A DNA stretch of 64,000 nt from Catenovulum adriaticum. GTDB taxonomy: Bacteria; Pseudomonadota; Gammaproteobacteria; Enterobacterales; Alteromonadaceae. The notes under the pieces are model-generated. The model was not told the DNA's origin, ran no database searches, and was given only the letters and a program-made list of their open reading frames with translations. Position 1 is the stretch's first letter; each line of letters starts with the position of its first letter. This document shows, in pieces, positions 1 to 7,004 of this stretch. The stretch lies in contig NZ_CP109965.1 in assembly GCF_026725475.1 (NCBI RefSeq), positions 1,240,001-1,304,000 of the forward strand, in the 5' to 3' direction. The position numbers and the translations under genes are program-made.

Positions 1-571
1 ATATTTTGGATAAAAATATTGTGATATCCCTTAATATATTCCTTCAGGCCAGTCGCGCCCAACCATTGTTTGGAACGCTTGGATACGGTTGAATTCTTAT
101 TAAAAGGCTTGTCATTGCGCATACACCAGTCCTTAGCATGCTATTTATCACAATAGGATAAAAATAATTATCTACTTATTTTATAAACTATTTAGGCTAT
201 CTGATTAAATCCTAATTAGAGTTAGTATAGTTCAATTTTGGTAAGCTTAGGTGGTTAAATTAACAAACAAAAATACGCACTAAAATTTGGGGGGCTGATT
301 ACCCCAGATAAAAACAATTTAATGGAAGCTTCAATGTTTTAGCCTAAGCCCAAAGGTTTGCATTATTCAACCTTTGCCAAAGCACAGCGAGAATTGAACA
401 CGTTAGAGCGTGAATATAATCAATTATGGACAGACAGGTTAAAAATTAAATTTAGTGAATTTTGGGGTGTTTTAGAAAATTAACACAGCTTACTAATGTT
501 TGCATATTGTTTGCAGATTGGATTTTTAAAAGATTTTGTAAGTGTCTACTAGCGCGGGAGACCTTTATAAT
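1..571. other. Gene-poor, degenerate stretch
   Basis: No intact gene is visible. A reading frame at 343-483 (plus) reads PKPKGLHYSTFAKAQREL and then a charged tail ending in a stop. It directly follows an in-frame stop and has no start, so it looks like the 3' end of a decayed gene I do not recognise. On the minus strand a frame from about 122 runs off the left edge of the window (start MRNDKPFNK); it is too short to call. The neighbouring tRNA remnants also suggest a stretch of decaying DNA. Confidence 0.3.
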
Positions 572-657
572 TTGTACCACCGAGTGGACTCGAACCACTG
601 ACCCTTGGTGCGGGTGATAAAGAGCGGTAGTGCTTTAAGCAGCTGGGTTATAATGTA
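572..657 (-). pseudogene. Decayed tRNA-Val copy (distal)
   Basis: On the minus strand the sequence keeps the T-arm and 3' acceptor half of the intact tRNA-Val at 834-910 (GGTTCGAGTCCACTCGG) and part of the D-arm. The 5' acceptor strand no longer pairs with the 3' strand, and the CCA end has become ACA. Between the conserved CACTACC and GGGTC there are 21 nt instead of 12, so the anticodon arm is destroyed. The same altered 21-nt segment occurs in the copy at 709-793, so the two decayed copies share an ancestor. Not functional as a tRNA. Confidence 0.7.
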
Positions 658-708
658 CTAAGAAAATAAATTGAGGCAGAGAAAACATTTGTTGAGTGGA
701 GAAGAGAA

Positions 709-793
709 TTGGTACGACCGAGTGGACTCCACCGACCCTTGGTACGGGTTATAGAGAGCGGTAGTGCACTAATCAGCTGAGTTATAAAGTCTT
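709..793 (-). pseudogene. Decayed tRNA-Val copy (middle)
   Basis: The 3' acceptor strand CGGTCGT plus ACCA matches the intact tRNA-Val at 834-910, but the 5' acceptor strand is lost. Four bases are missing from the T-arm, so TTCGAGT is reduced to AGT. The anticodon arm carries the same 21-nt replacement as the copy at 572-657, with only a few substitutions between them. It is a second non-functional member of a three-copy array with spacing of about 125-140 bp. Confidence 0.7.
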
Positions 794-833
794 AGAAATA
801 AGTAAAATGGCAAAGGGAATTTAAAGTTAAAAT

Positions 834-910
834 TGGTACGACCGAGTGGACTCGAACCACCGACCCCTACCATGTCAAGGTAGTGCTCTAACCAGCTGAG
901 CTACGGTCGT
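834..910 (-). tRNA. tRNA-Val (GAC anticodon)
   Basis: A complete cloverleaf is visible on the minus strand. The acceptor stem ACGACCG pairs with CGGTCGT, followed by discriminator A and an encoded CCA. The D-arm is TAGCTCAGCTGGTTAGAGC, the anticodon arm is TACC-TTGACAT-GGTA with anticodon GAC, and the T-arm is GGTGG-TTCGAGT-CCACT. Length is 77 nt with the CCA. GAC reads the GUC and GUU valine codons. Two decayed copies lie downstream in the same orientation. Confidence 0.95.
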
Positions 911-1215
911 ACAATATAGATAGGTTGCTTGTGCAACGGCGCGAATATTAGCGATTCGTTTGGTCGATAGCAAGCTTTATTTTGTAAAATAAGTTTGTTT
1001 GCTTTTTTTTTGTTCAATCAAGAGGACGTTGTAGGCAAACAACAAAGATTGGAACTTTTTTATTGCATGGCATATTTAACGATCATCTCTAAAGGGTAAG
1101 TTAACAATAAAGTTTGAAATTTTTAAGTTTGGTGGTTCTGGTAGCTGTGGGTGGGGCACAACAGCCAACGCCGGCATGAATCAATTACAAACTATTCATT
1201 AGCAAGCCGCCAATA
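911..1215. other. Intergenic region upstream of tRNA-Val
   Basis: No gene is seen. The stretch must hold the tRNA promoter, but I see no convincing -35/-10 pair. It contains a short T-run near 1005-1015 and a GC-richer patch near 1140-1175 with no coding potential. Confidence 0.4.
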
Positions 1216-1250
1216 AATTAGTGAGTTACTGACAAAATAACTCACTAAAT
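1216..1250 (-). terminator. Hairpin after the CstA-family gene
   Basis: An 11-bp perfect stem TTAGTGAGTTA/TAACTCACTAA encloses a 9-nt loop, 20-odd bases past the stop codon of the transporter gene. The tail on the minus strand is AT-rich but not a pure T-run, so termination strength is uncertain. Confidence 0.55.
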
Positions 1251-1271
1251 AGAATTAAGCTAAAACTAGAC

Positions 1272-2729
1272 CTAAGCTAATTGCTGTTTCTTATGAGTGA
1301 ATACCAACGCAATCAAGCCGATTAGGACCACAACAATGCCAATTGGTTTGCTTAACTCAGGCGATAAATTAAAGCCAATCGCAGCGGTCATAATATAAGA
1401 AACCGTGACAGCGGTTGCAATAACGGCTGGAATACTGACTACCCAATGGAAAGTACCTCGATCAAACAAATATTTAGTGGCCAACCACAAGACACTAGTT
1501 GAAAGCAACATATTAGAAAAAGCAAAATATCGCCAAATAACAGTAAAGTCGAGCTTTGTCATAAAATAAGCAATCGTCAAAATAGGTACAGCTAACAATA
1601 AACGATTACGTATACTTTGCGGTATATTAAAAGCGTCAACTATCGTTAGGCGCAGTGAACGAAACGCAGTGTCGCCCGAAGTAATTGGAAAAACCGCCAC
1701 TGCCATAATTGCCATAATACCACCAAAAACGCCTAGATAGCTTGTTGCGACATGGTTCACCACTAAACCAGGGCCACCAATATCTAACATTGCTTTTAAT
1801 CCAGCATACCCTTCTGGAAACGCAGCAATTCCCGCTAAAGCCCATACACAAGCTACAATACCTTCGCATGTCATAGCGCCATAATAAACAGGGCGAACAT
1901 ATTTTTCATTCGTTAGGCAACGTGCAATAATCGGTGCCTGTGTAGAATGAAATCCACTAATTGCTCCACAGGTAATCGTAATAAATAATAATGGCCAAGT
2001 TGGTAGCCCATCAGGGTTAGGGGCTAAAAAATCATGAGCATGATCAGTTTCAAAATAAGCTAAAAAATCTCCAGTCATCGGCAAATGTGGTGCATCCATT
2101 AATAGCGCAATCGCGATCAGGGTTGTCATCACTATCATCAATAACCCAAAAATAGGGTAAAATTTAGTAATAATTTTATCTATCGGTAGTAAAGTAGCTA
2201 AAAAATAATAACCTAAAATTATTAACACCCAAAAAGTATTGTCGGCCATGAAGGTATCTTTAAAAAAGTCTAAATTACTTAATAAACCTGCGGGACTCAT
2301 AATAAAAACCACCCCGACAAAAAAGAGTAACATCGCCGTAAAAATTAACATTAATCCTTTAAACACAATGTTGTAATAATGACCAGCAATTTCCGGCAAA
2401 CTTTTACCATCTTCTTTAATACTCATCACCCCCGAAAAATAATCATGTACCGCACCGCCTAAAACATTCCCAAGCACAATCCAAACCAACGCAATAGGAC
2501 CATATAAAGCCCCTAAAATGGGCCCAAAAATAGGTCCAACGCCTGCAATATTCAAAAATTGAATTAAAAATGCTCTCACAGGATGAATTGCGACATAATC
2601 AACGCCCTCGTTGAAACGGACTTGAGGAGTGGTTACCGATGGATCGATCCCCGCCTGTTTTTCAACAAACGGGCTATAAAATTTATATCCTAAAATCAAA
2701 ATAGTGAGGCAAATGAAAAAGATAATCAT
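1272..2729 (-). CDS. Short-form CstA-family transporter
   Basis: Integral membrane protein of the carbon starvation CstA family, which imports peptides or pyruvate across the inner membrane. Family hallmarks are GPIFGPILGALYGPIALVW near the N-terminus, GNVLGGAVHDYFSGVMS, and FHSTQAPIIARCL in the middle. About a dozen hydrophobic segments are visible. The ATG at 2729 is preferred (485 aa, starting MIIFFICLTILILGY as is usual in the family) because AAAAGGA lies upstream. A TTG start 20 codons further upstream has no family-like sequence. E. coli CstA and BtsT are about 700 aa, so this is the short form and substrate cannot be assumed. It stands alone, with no LytS/LytT-type regulator nearby. 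Confidence 0.88.
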   Translation of the reverse strand: MIIFFICLTILILGYKFYSPFVEKQAGIDPSVTTPQVRFNEGVDYVAIHPVRAFLIQFLNIAGVGPIFGPILGALYGPIALVWIVLGNVLGGAVHDYFSGVMSIKEDGKSLPEIAGHYYNIVFKGLMLIFTAMLLFFVGVVFIMSPAGLLSNLDFFKDTFMADNTFWVLIILGYYFLATLLPIDKIITKFYPIFGLLMIVMTTLIAIALLMDAPHLPMTGDFLAYFETDHAHDFLAPNPDGLPTWPLLFITITCGAISGFHSTQAPIIARCLTNEKYVRPVYYGAMTCEGIVACVWALAGIAAFPEGYAGLKAMLDIGGPGLVVNHVATSYLGVFGGIMAIMAVAVFPITSGDTAFRSLRLTIVDAFNIPQSIRNRLLLAVPILTIAYFMTKLDFTVIWRYFAFSNMLLSTSVLWLATKYLFDRGTFHWVVSIPAVIATAVTVSYIMTAAIGFNLSPELSKPIGIVVVLIGLIALVFTHKKQQLA

Positions 2730-3012
2730 AAACAGGCATGTCCTTTTTAAAGATAAATTATCAGAGTAAATCAAGTACTCAGAGTACAAAACGCAACTCT
2801 AAAGAAGATGAAAATATATATTAATTGTTAATATTATGCGCTGAACATAACAAAGTCACTCACAATAACAAAATACTAATTGTTTTAGGGTTTATTTGCG
2901 TAGCAATATTGGCATGAATGCTTAATTGAGCAAATGGCATGTTAATAAACGTTGCCAAATCTCAAGTTGAAAGGGAGTCTCTTTTAAATGCAATTTAATT
3001 TTCTATAGATTT

Positions 3013-3094
3013 TGTAGTGGCAGAATAATTTGGCCATCTGATTAGAGATGCAGCTAATTTCAATAAATCGTTAGGACAGCTGACATTTTAAATA
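3013..3094. repeat. 82-bp direct repeat, left copy
   Basis: This stretch starts TGTAGTGGCAGAATAATTTG and ends at the AAATA near 3094. It recurs in the same orientation at 6015-6096 with 4 mismatches in 82 positions. The two copies bracket the IS982 remnant, the ppnP pseudogene and the beta-helix gene. The 5'-TG end recalls IS3-type termini, but no matching transposase lies beside it. It may be a solo insertion-sequence end, a MITE or a recombination scar. The sequence from 2730 to 3012 between the transporter gene and this repeat shows no gene. Confidence 0.85.
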
Positions 3095-3107
3095 ACCCGA
3101 GATCGGT

Positions 3108-3616
3108 TTAGGCCTTAACCATAGAATTCTTCTCTATGTCAGGAATATTAAGGCTTGGCTTGTTATCTTTAAGGCAATAGGCCACCAATCCTGACATCAA
3201 ATTCAGCATAAAACCATTAATACTTCTATGTCTTGAATGTTATATGTCTAGTGACATACAGATAGGTTAGTTGAGTCAATAAATTCAAAGCCTGTAGGCT
3301 TACGTTACAAGGTGGTAAAGTAAGAACAGATTGGTATTAAAGCCTTTGGCATAACTTCAATAAATCGGGTATAGCTAAGTAAATTTGGAAATTATTTGCG
3401 ATAGAATTGGTGCACATAATCAAGGTGAAAATTCTTAAAATCTCGATAGTGAGACATGTGAAAAAGGATAAGAATCGTCATAATTTCTCTCATCTGCATT
3501 TGCCCTTTGCGCTGACGTTTTTTCGTACCATTTTCGAGCATCTGCTTTTCCCATTCTGGAATAAAAACTTTGCAAAAGTCATCGACATCACAGAAGGTTT
3601 CTACTAGTTTGATCAT
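3108..3616 (-). pseudogene. Internally deleted IS982-family transposase
   Basis: The N-terminal 74 codons (MIKLVETFCDVDDFCKVF, EIMTILILFHMSHYRDFKNF) match the start of IS982-family transposases. After an in-frame TAA at 3392 the same frame continues with family sequence (FPNLLSYTRFIEVMPKALIP, then FEFIDSTNLSVCH), broken by stops. It then jumps, with a frame change, to the family C-terminus (GFMLNLMSGLVAYCLKDNKP) near 3130-3225. The central part with most of the catalytic domain is missing, so it is a dead, internally deleted element. No clear terminal inverted repeats could be placed. It lies between the 82-bp repeats. Confidence 0.82.
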
Positions 3617-3683
3617 GCCTGTTCCTTATTTTTCCGGTGTTTTTTGGTCGAAAGATCGGCTCGTGGAACAGACTCATAGTCCC

Positions 3684-3936
3684 TTATATTTTTGATTTTT
3701 TATCCCGAAATGAGGTTAATGTTAGTTTAAAGCTACCGTTGGTCGGAATTTCATAACTTTGATCTATTAGTAAAAATTTAACATTCACTTTCGCCCGGCA
3801 ATAAAACCGTCATCTCACCTGAGATAACAGTTACTACTTCTTTTTTGCTGTTTGAAAACTCATGATCACCCGCCGCCATTACACTAACGGAGGTCGGCAA
3901 TTGTTCACCTTCAAAATAGTTTTTAAGATCAAACAA
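3684..3936 (-). pseudogene. Decayed second ppnP (nucleoside phosphorylase)
   Basis: Read on the minus strand from a TTG at 3936, this encodes LFDLKNYFEGEQLPTSVSVM, then AAGDHEFSNSKKEVVTVISG and EMTVLLPGESEC before a stop. This aligns with the intact PpnP at 46495-46776 (GAGDYEFGTSQKEVMSVISG, LTVLLP). About nine residues are deleted near the N-terminus. The C-terminal part (DQSYEIPTNGSFKL) continues in another frame after a frameshift near 3775. Identity to the intact copy is only moderate, so this is an old or acquired paralogue rather than a fresh duplication. Confidence 0.78.
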
Positions 3937-3996
3937 GTATCTAGTTCTTTAATCAAATAAGGGCAAAACTCGAAAAAGTTTGCGTATTTCTCGTAG

Positions 3997-4061
3997 GTTT
4001 GAACCGCCGTAGGCGTTTCAAACAACAGCGGTGTTTGTTTTAAAAGTAGGCAAACACCGCT
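3997..4061 (-). terminator. Two adjacent hairpins after the beta-helix gene
   Basis: Just past the stop at 4068, an 11-bp perfect stem AGCGGTGTTTG/CAAACACCGCT spans 4027-4061 with a 13-nt loop. A second hairpin (GTTTGAACCGCC/GGCGTTTCAAAC, one mismatch) follows at 3997-4023. Neither has a clean T-tract, so they may terminate transcription weakly or protect the 3' end of the message. Confidence 0.5.
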
Positions 4062-4067
4062 TATCGA

Positions 4068-5675
4068 TTATGGATTACCGTCGTTGTTTAACCACAAATA
4101 CATAACATCATCAACAATGCCATCCATTTTTGGGTTGCTTGTTGTCATGCTCCGTTTTTGCTGCCAAACATAGTTGTTAAACCAAGTTACATTATCTTGC
4201 TGCACGACCCGGTTAGATTCTGTACCACGCATTAAAAACCCTTGTTTTGCTTCTAGTGCATTAAAAATATTATTGTTTTGCCAAGTATTCCAACGTGTAC
4301 CTTGAGCGCCAATATTCATTTCGGTGCCATTTTCTTGAAAACCGCCCGCGCCAATAGGAGAATGTTGAGTTAAATTAATGATTCCAACATTATCGTTAAT
4401 AAGGTTGTGGTGGGCATCAATTTCCGTCCAGATTAAAAACCTGTTGTCTGCACCAATGATCACATTCTCTTCAACTTGATAGCGAGCTGAATGGGAATCT
4501 ATATCTATGCCGTCCCAATGGTTTCGGGTGATTAAGTTATTACGTACAAAAGCTAAGTTATCTGCAGCATGACCGCTACCGTGCAGGTGCACGCCTCTAA
4601 ATACAGATTTGTCGATAAAATTATTTTTAATATCAACCTGGAACGTGCCTGAGACATAGATAGCGTTTAAAGCACCTTCGAGTCGAACACCGTCAACAAC
4701 AACATTTCTCGCATGATCAAAATGAATGCCATTGGTTCTTGGAATCACCTGGCCTGTGTTAGCTAGGGTTCCATTAGAATTACGAGGTTTTAAATCAGGA
4801 TCATAGCGAGCCCAATTGCCATCTGGGTTAGATTGTGCCGTACTTAACTCAACTTTGATTTTACCTCGTTGGCTACCTAAAAAAGTGACATTCTGAACAA
4901 TCGGCTGGTTTTCTATTGATTCTTTGAGAGGTTTATTTAACTCGACAATATTTGGGGGCTCTGCATAGTTTTGCCCCAAGGATGTCCAATCATTTTCGCC
5001 GATATTTCCGCGATTTGCATCCCAAGCACTCGCTTTACGCCGAACTGTAAAAACGCCATGCATTTTGGAACCTTTTGGAGTGTAAGCTGCGCCGCCAACA
5101 TGTGGGGTATCCGCACCTGTATAAGTTAGATCTCCATCGATCCAAATGGTTTTGTTGCTACCAACGTAAATAGGCGCATCAATATTCCAGTTGCCTCGAA
5201 ATACAAAAGTACGCTCGATATCATCTGCTATTTCTTGGCGAGCATTATCAAGTTGAACAGGTCCCCACAATACAGTGATTGGATTTACAGCCCTTTGCCA
5301 CTCATCGGGCCCAGACTCGGGGCGGTTTGCCAAAGCGTCTGCGGTGTTTTCCACTGCATTCATCGTTGCTATTTGGTTTCCAAACGGAGCGTTATTGCCA
5401 AGAAAGTAGGGGGTATTAATTACCTCAACCCAAGGTACACCAGCGGAATCAAATTTATTGCGAATATTGTTTCGTTCATTATCACTGCCGAGCGTCGGGG
5501 CTTGCTGGGTTCTGACTACGCCATCGTCGTTGGGGTAGCTACCGTTAGTGTCGTGGCGGTCAGCATCATCCCAATACCAAGTTCCCCCTTGAGTAAAAGG
5601 AGCACTGATGCTTGGTGCTGCAATTAACAAGCTAGCCGTTAAAGCTATTAATTTTTTTTGAAAAGAATATGTCAT
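4068..5675 (-). CDS. Secreted right-handed parallel beta-helix protein
   Basis: A 535-aa protein with a typical signal peptide (KKLIALTASLLIAAPSISA, cleavage predicted after SISA), so it is exported. From about residue 300 on, repeats rich in N, V and D alternate with short strands (NVVVDGVRLEGALNAIYVSG, VDIKNNFIDKSVFRGVHLHG, RNNLITRNHWDGIDIDSHSA), the pattern of a pectate-lyase-like right-handed beta-helix. Folds of this type include polysaccharide lyases and hydrolases acting on pectin, alginate and carrageenan. I cannot assign a family, and no obvious carrageenase motif was recognised. The gene lies alone between 82-bp direct repeats beside an IS remnant, which suggests horizontal acquisition. 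The adjacent sugar-oxidation locus makes an algal polysaccharide or glycoside substrate plausible. Confidence 0.75.
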   Translation of the reverse strand: MTYSFQKKLIALTASLLIAAPSISAPFTQGGTWYWDDADRHDTNGSYPNDDGVVRTQQAPTLGSDNERNNIRNKFDSAGVPWVEVINTPYFLGNNAPFGNQIATMNAVENTADALANRPESGPDEWQRAVNPITVLWGPVQLDNARQEIADDIERTFVFRGNWNIDAPIYVGSNKTIWIDGDLTYTGADTPHVGGAAYTPKGSKMHGVFTVRRKASAWDANRGNIGENDWTSLGQNYAEPPNIVELNKPLKESIENQPIVQNVTFLGSQRGKIKVELSTAQSNPDGNWARYDPDLKPRNSNGTLANTGQVIPRTNGIHFDHARNVVVDGVRLEGALNAIYVSGTFQVDIKNNFIDKSVFRGVHLHGSGHAADNLAFVRNNLITRNHWDGIDIDSHSARYQVEENVIIGADNRFLIWTEIDAHHNLINDNVGIINLTQHSPIGAGGFQENGTEMNIGAQGTRWNTWQNNNIFNALEAKQGFLMRGTESNRVVQQDNVTWFNNYVWQQKRSMTTSNPKMDGIVDDVMYLWLNNDGNP

Positions 5676-6014
5676 TTATTACACCTGCATTTATATATTT
5701 ACATATGAAGTTTTATAATAATTACATAAAATTAACTATACGTAAACATTTATAGAGCAATCATTTGAAAATTTAATCTACGGGCTACTTGTGTTAAGTA
5801 GTTTAACTCGATATAAATAATTGATTTTTATGTTTTAAAAGTGTGAGTGATAATGGAATTGGTGCTATAGATGCACTATTTTTAATACTCGAAAGCAGCT
5901 TAATCAGCCAAGGTTGGTGATGCTTTTGATATAATAGAAGGTTTTATGAATAGGTGTTATCACCAGTAAAATATAGGTGAGAGGGTGAGGCTATTGTTTT
6001 TCAATCGTACTAAG
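5676..6014. other. Intergenic region upstream of the beta-helix gene
   Basis: This very AT-rich stretch should contain the promoter of the beta-helix gene. A weak AGG-type ribosome site precedes its ATG. No confident promoter hexamers, repeat or reading frame was found. Confidence 0.35.
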
Positions 6015-6096
6015 TGTAGTGGCAGAATAATTTGGCCATCTGATTGGAGATGCAGCTAATTCTAATAAATCGTTATGACAGCTGACATTTTAAATA
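6015..6096. repeat. 82-bp direct repeat, right copy
   Basis: Same orientation and length as 3013-3094, with four substitutions. Together the two copies delimit a segment of about 2.9 kb carrying the IS982 remnant, the decayed ppnP and the beta-helix gene. Confidence 0.85.
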
Positions 6097-6275
6097 CATC
6101 CGCCAAAATGTTGGGGGGTTGCCTAGGCTGATTTCAATCTACCATATATGGAAGATTTGAGCTGCGTAAACGTCAGCTTATTACCTGACAGCTGATATTT
6201 ACAACCTATCCGCCAAAATGTTGGGTGCGTGCTATGCGCTTATCCAACCTACCCAAGGCTTGTAGGCTTGGGTAG
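6076..6275. repeat. Short diverged direct repeat plus REP-like palindromes
   Basis: A sequence of about 47 bp (TGACAGCTGACATTTT, then CCGCCAAAATGTTGGG) at 6076-6122 recurs in diverged form at 6186-6232. The second copy leads into an imperfect palindrome, TGTTGGGTGCGTGC against GCGCTTATCCAACCTACC, resembling the REP-like palindromes scattered in many gammaproteobacterial intergenic regions. A second hairpin follows, CTACCCAAG/CTTGGGTAG at 6249-6275. It lies just past the stop of the DUF1080 gene, so on the minus strand it may act as the end of that operon. Confidence 0.6.
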
Positions 6276-6293
6276 ATTAGGTAAACAGAACGA

Positions 6294-6986
6294 TTATAGC
6301 TCGGTTATTTTGATATTTTTAAATTTAACCGTGTTAGTCATGTCGCCATTTTTTTTGTATGCATGGCTGCCATGGTGTTGAATACCTATGTAACCTTTAC
6401 TGTCTTTAGTATCAATTACATGAGTTGTGAGCACACCATTTAGGTAAATTTTAATTTCGCTGCCGCGGCATTCAATACGGTATTTATTCCAGTCATAAGG
6501 TTTGTAGGCGTTGGCTTTTTCAGCTGTCCATTCTGGTGATAAATTCTGTTTAAAATCTCCATCTGGCGCTGAACGGGTTTTGTGCAGTGGCATTAACCAT
6601 TGTCTTCTACCTTGGTCGTACAAGCCGCCACTCCATTTTCTGTCACTTGGATCCACTTCGGCTTGGTATCCGTAAGCTTCTAATCCACCTTTTTTACTTG
6701 GGCGGGTTTGGGCTCTAAAAATAATACCTGAGTTTGAATATTCGTCTACTTTTGGCATTTTTACTTCGGCTTCAAAAATAAAGTCCGAATATTGTTTTTC
6801 GGTTAAATAAAACCAGTTGCCATTAGAGATAAGCTGAATTTCGTCGCCTACTAATTTAGCTTGGCCGTCGTTGTATACGTTATTCCAGTGATCTAAATTA
6901 TCATCTAAAGCTTGGGTGTTTGAGCCAGGTAGCATACTGCAAGCTGAGATCCCCATAATAAATGATGCTAGTATGAGCTTTTTCAT
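6294..6986 (-). CDS. DUF1080 (3-keto-glycoside hydrolase/lyase-like) lipoprotein
   Basis: A 230-aa lipoprotein: the signal MKKLILASFIMGISAC ends in a lipobox with cysteine 16, so it is membrane-anchored in the cell envelope. The rest is one concanavalin-like DUF1080 domain, with NWFYLTEKQYSDFIFEAEVK, then NSGIIFRAQ and the late VKFKNIKI strand typical of the family. Members of this family cleave 3-keto-glycosides made by periplasmic dehydrogenases. It is the last gene of a co-directional run with two Gfo/Idh/MocA oxidoreductases and a dehydrogenase-cytochrome lipoprotein, which fits that role. A good AAGGA site precedes the ATG. The actual sugar is unknown. Confidence 0.85.
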   Translation of the reverse strand: MKKLILASFIMGISACSMLPGSNTQALDDNLDHWNNVYNDGQAKLVGDEIQLISNGNWFYLTEKQYSDFIFEAEVKMPKVDEYSNSGIIFRAQTRPSKKGGLEAYGYQAEVDPSDRKWSGGLYDQGRRQWLMPLHKTRSAPDGDFKQNLSPEWTAEKANAYKPYDWNKYRIECRGSEIKIYLNGVLTTHVIDTKDSKGYIGIQHHGSHAYKKNGDMTNTVKFKNIKITEL

Positions 6987-7004
6987 TTTGAGTCCTTAGT
7001 TGGG

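Noticed and set aside
1..122. Partial minus-strand gene running off the left edge
   Set aside because: Only about 40 codons, without recognisable sequence; cannot be supported.
1636..1869. Plus-strand open frame of 77 codons
   Set aside because: Lies antisense within the CstA-family gene and shows no family sequence; a shadow frame.
3407..3607. Plus-strand frame opposite the IS982 remnant
   Set aside because: The minus strand matches a transposase; this is its shadow.
3091..3720. Terminal inverted repeats of the IS982 element (CCCGAGATCGG near 3097 and CCCGAAATGAGG near 3704)
   Set aside because: The two similar stretches are in direct, not inverted, orientation, so they do not form transposon ends.
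5235..5627. Plus-strand frame of 130 codons opposite the beta-helix gene
   Set aside because: The opposite strand has a signal peptide and repeat pattern; this frame has neither, nor a ribosome site.
4068..5675. Call of the beta-helix protein as an iota-carrageenase (GH82)
   Set aside because: The fold class fits but none of the recalled GH82 sequence blocks is present, so a specific enzyme name would be a guess.
6100..6290. Integron attC site in the repeat-palindrome stretch
   Set aside because: No RYYYAAC/GTTRRRY core pair at proper spacing and no integrase; the palindromes look REP-like.
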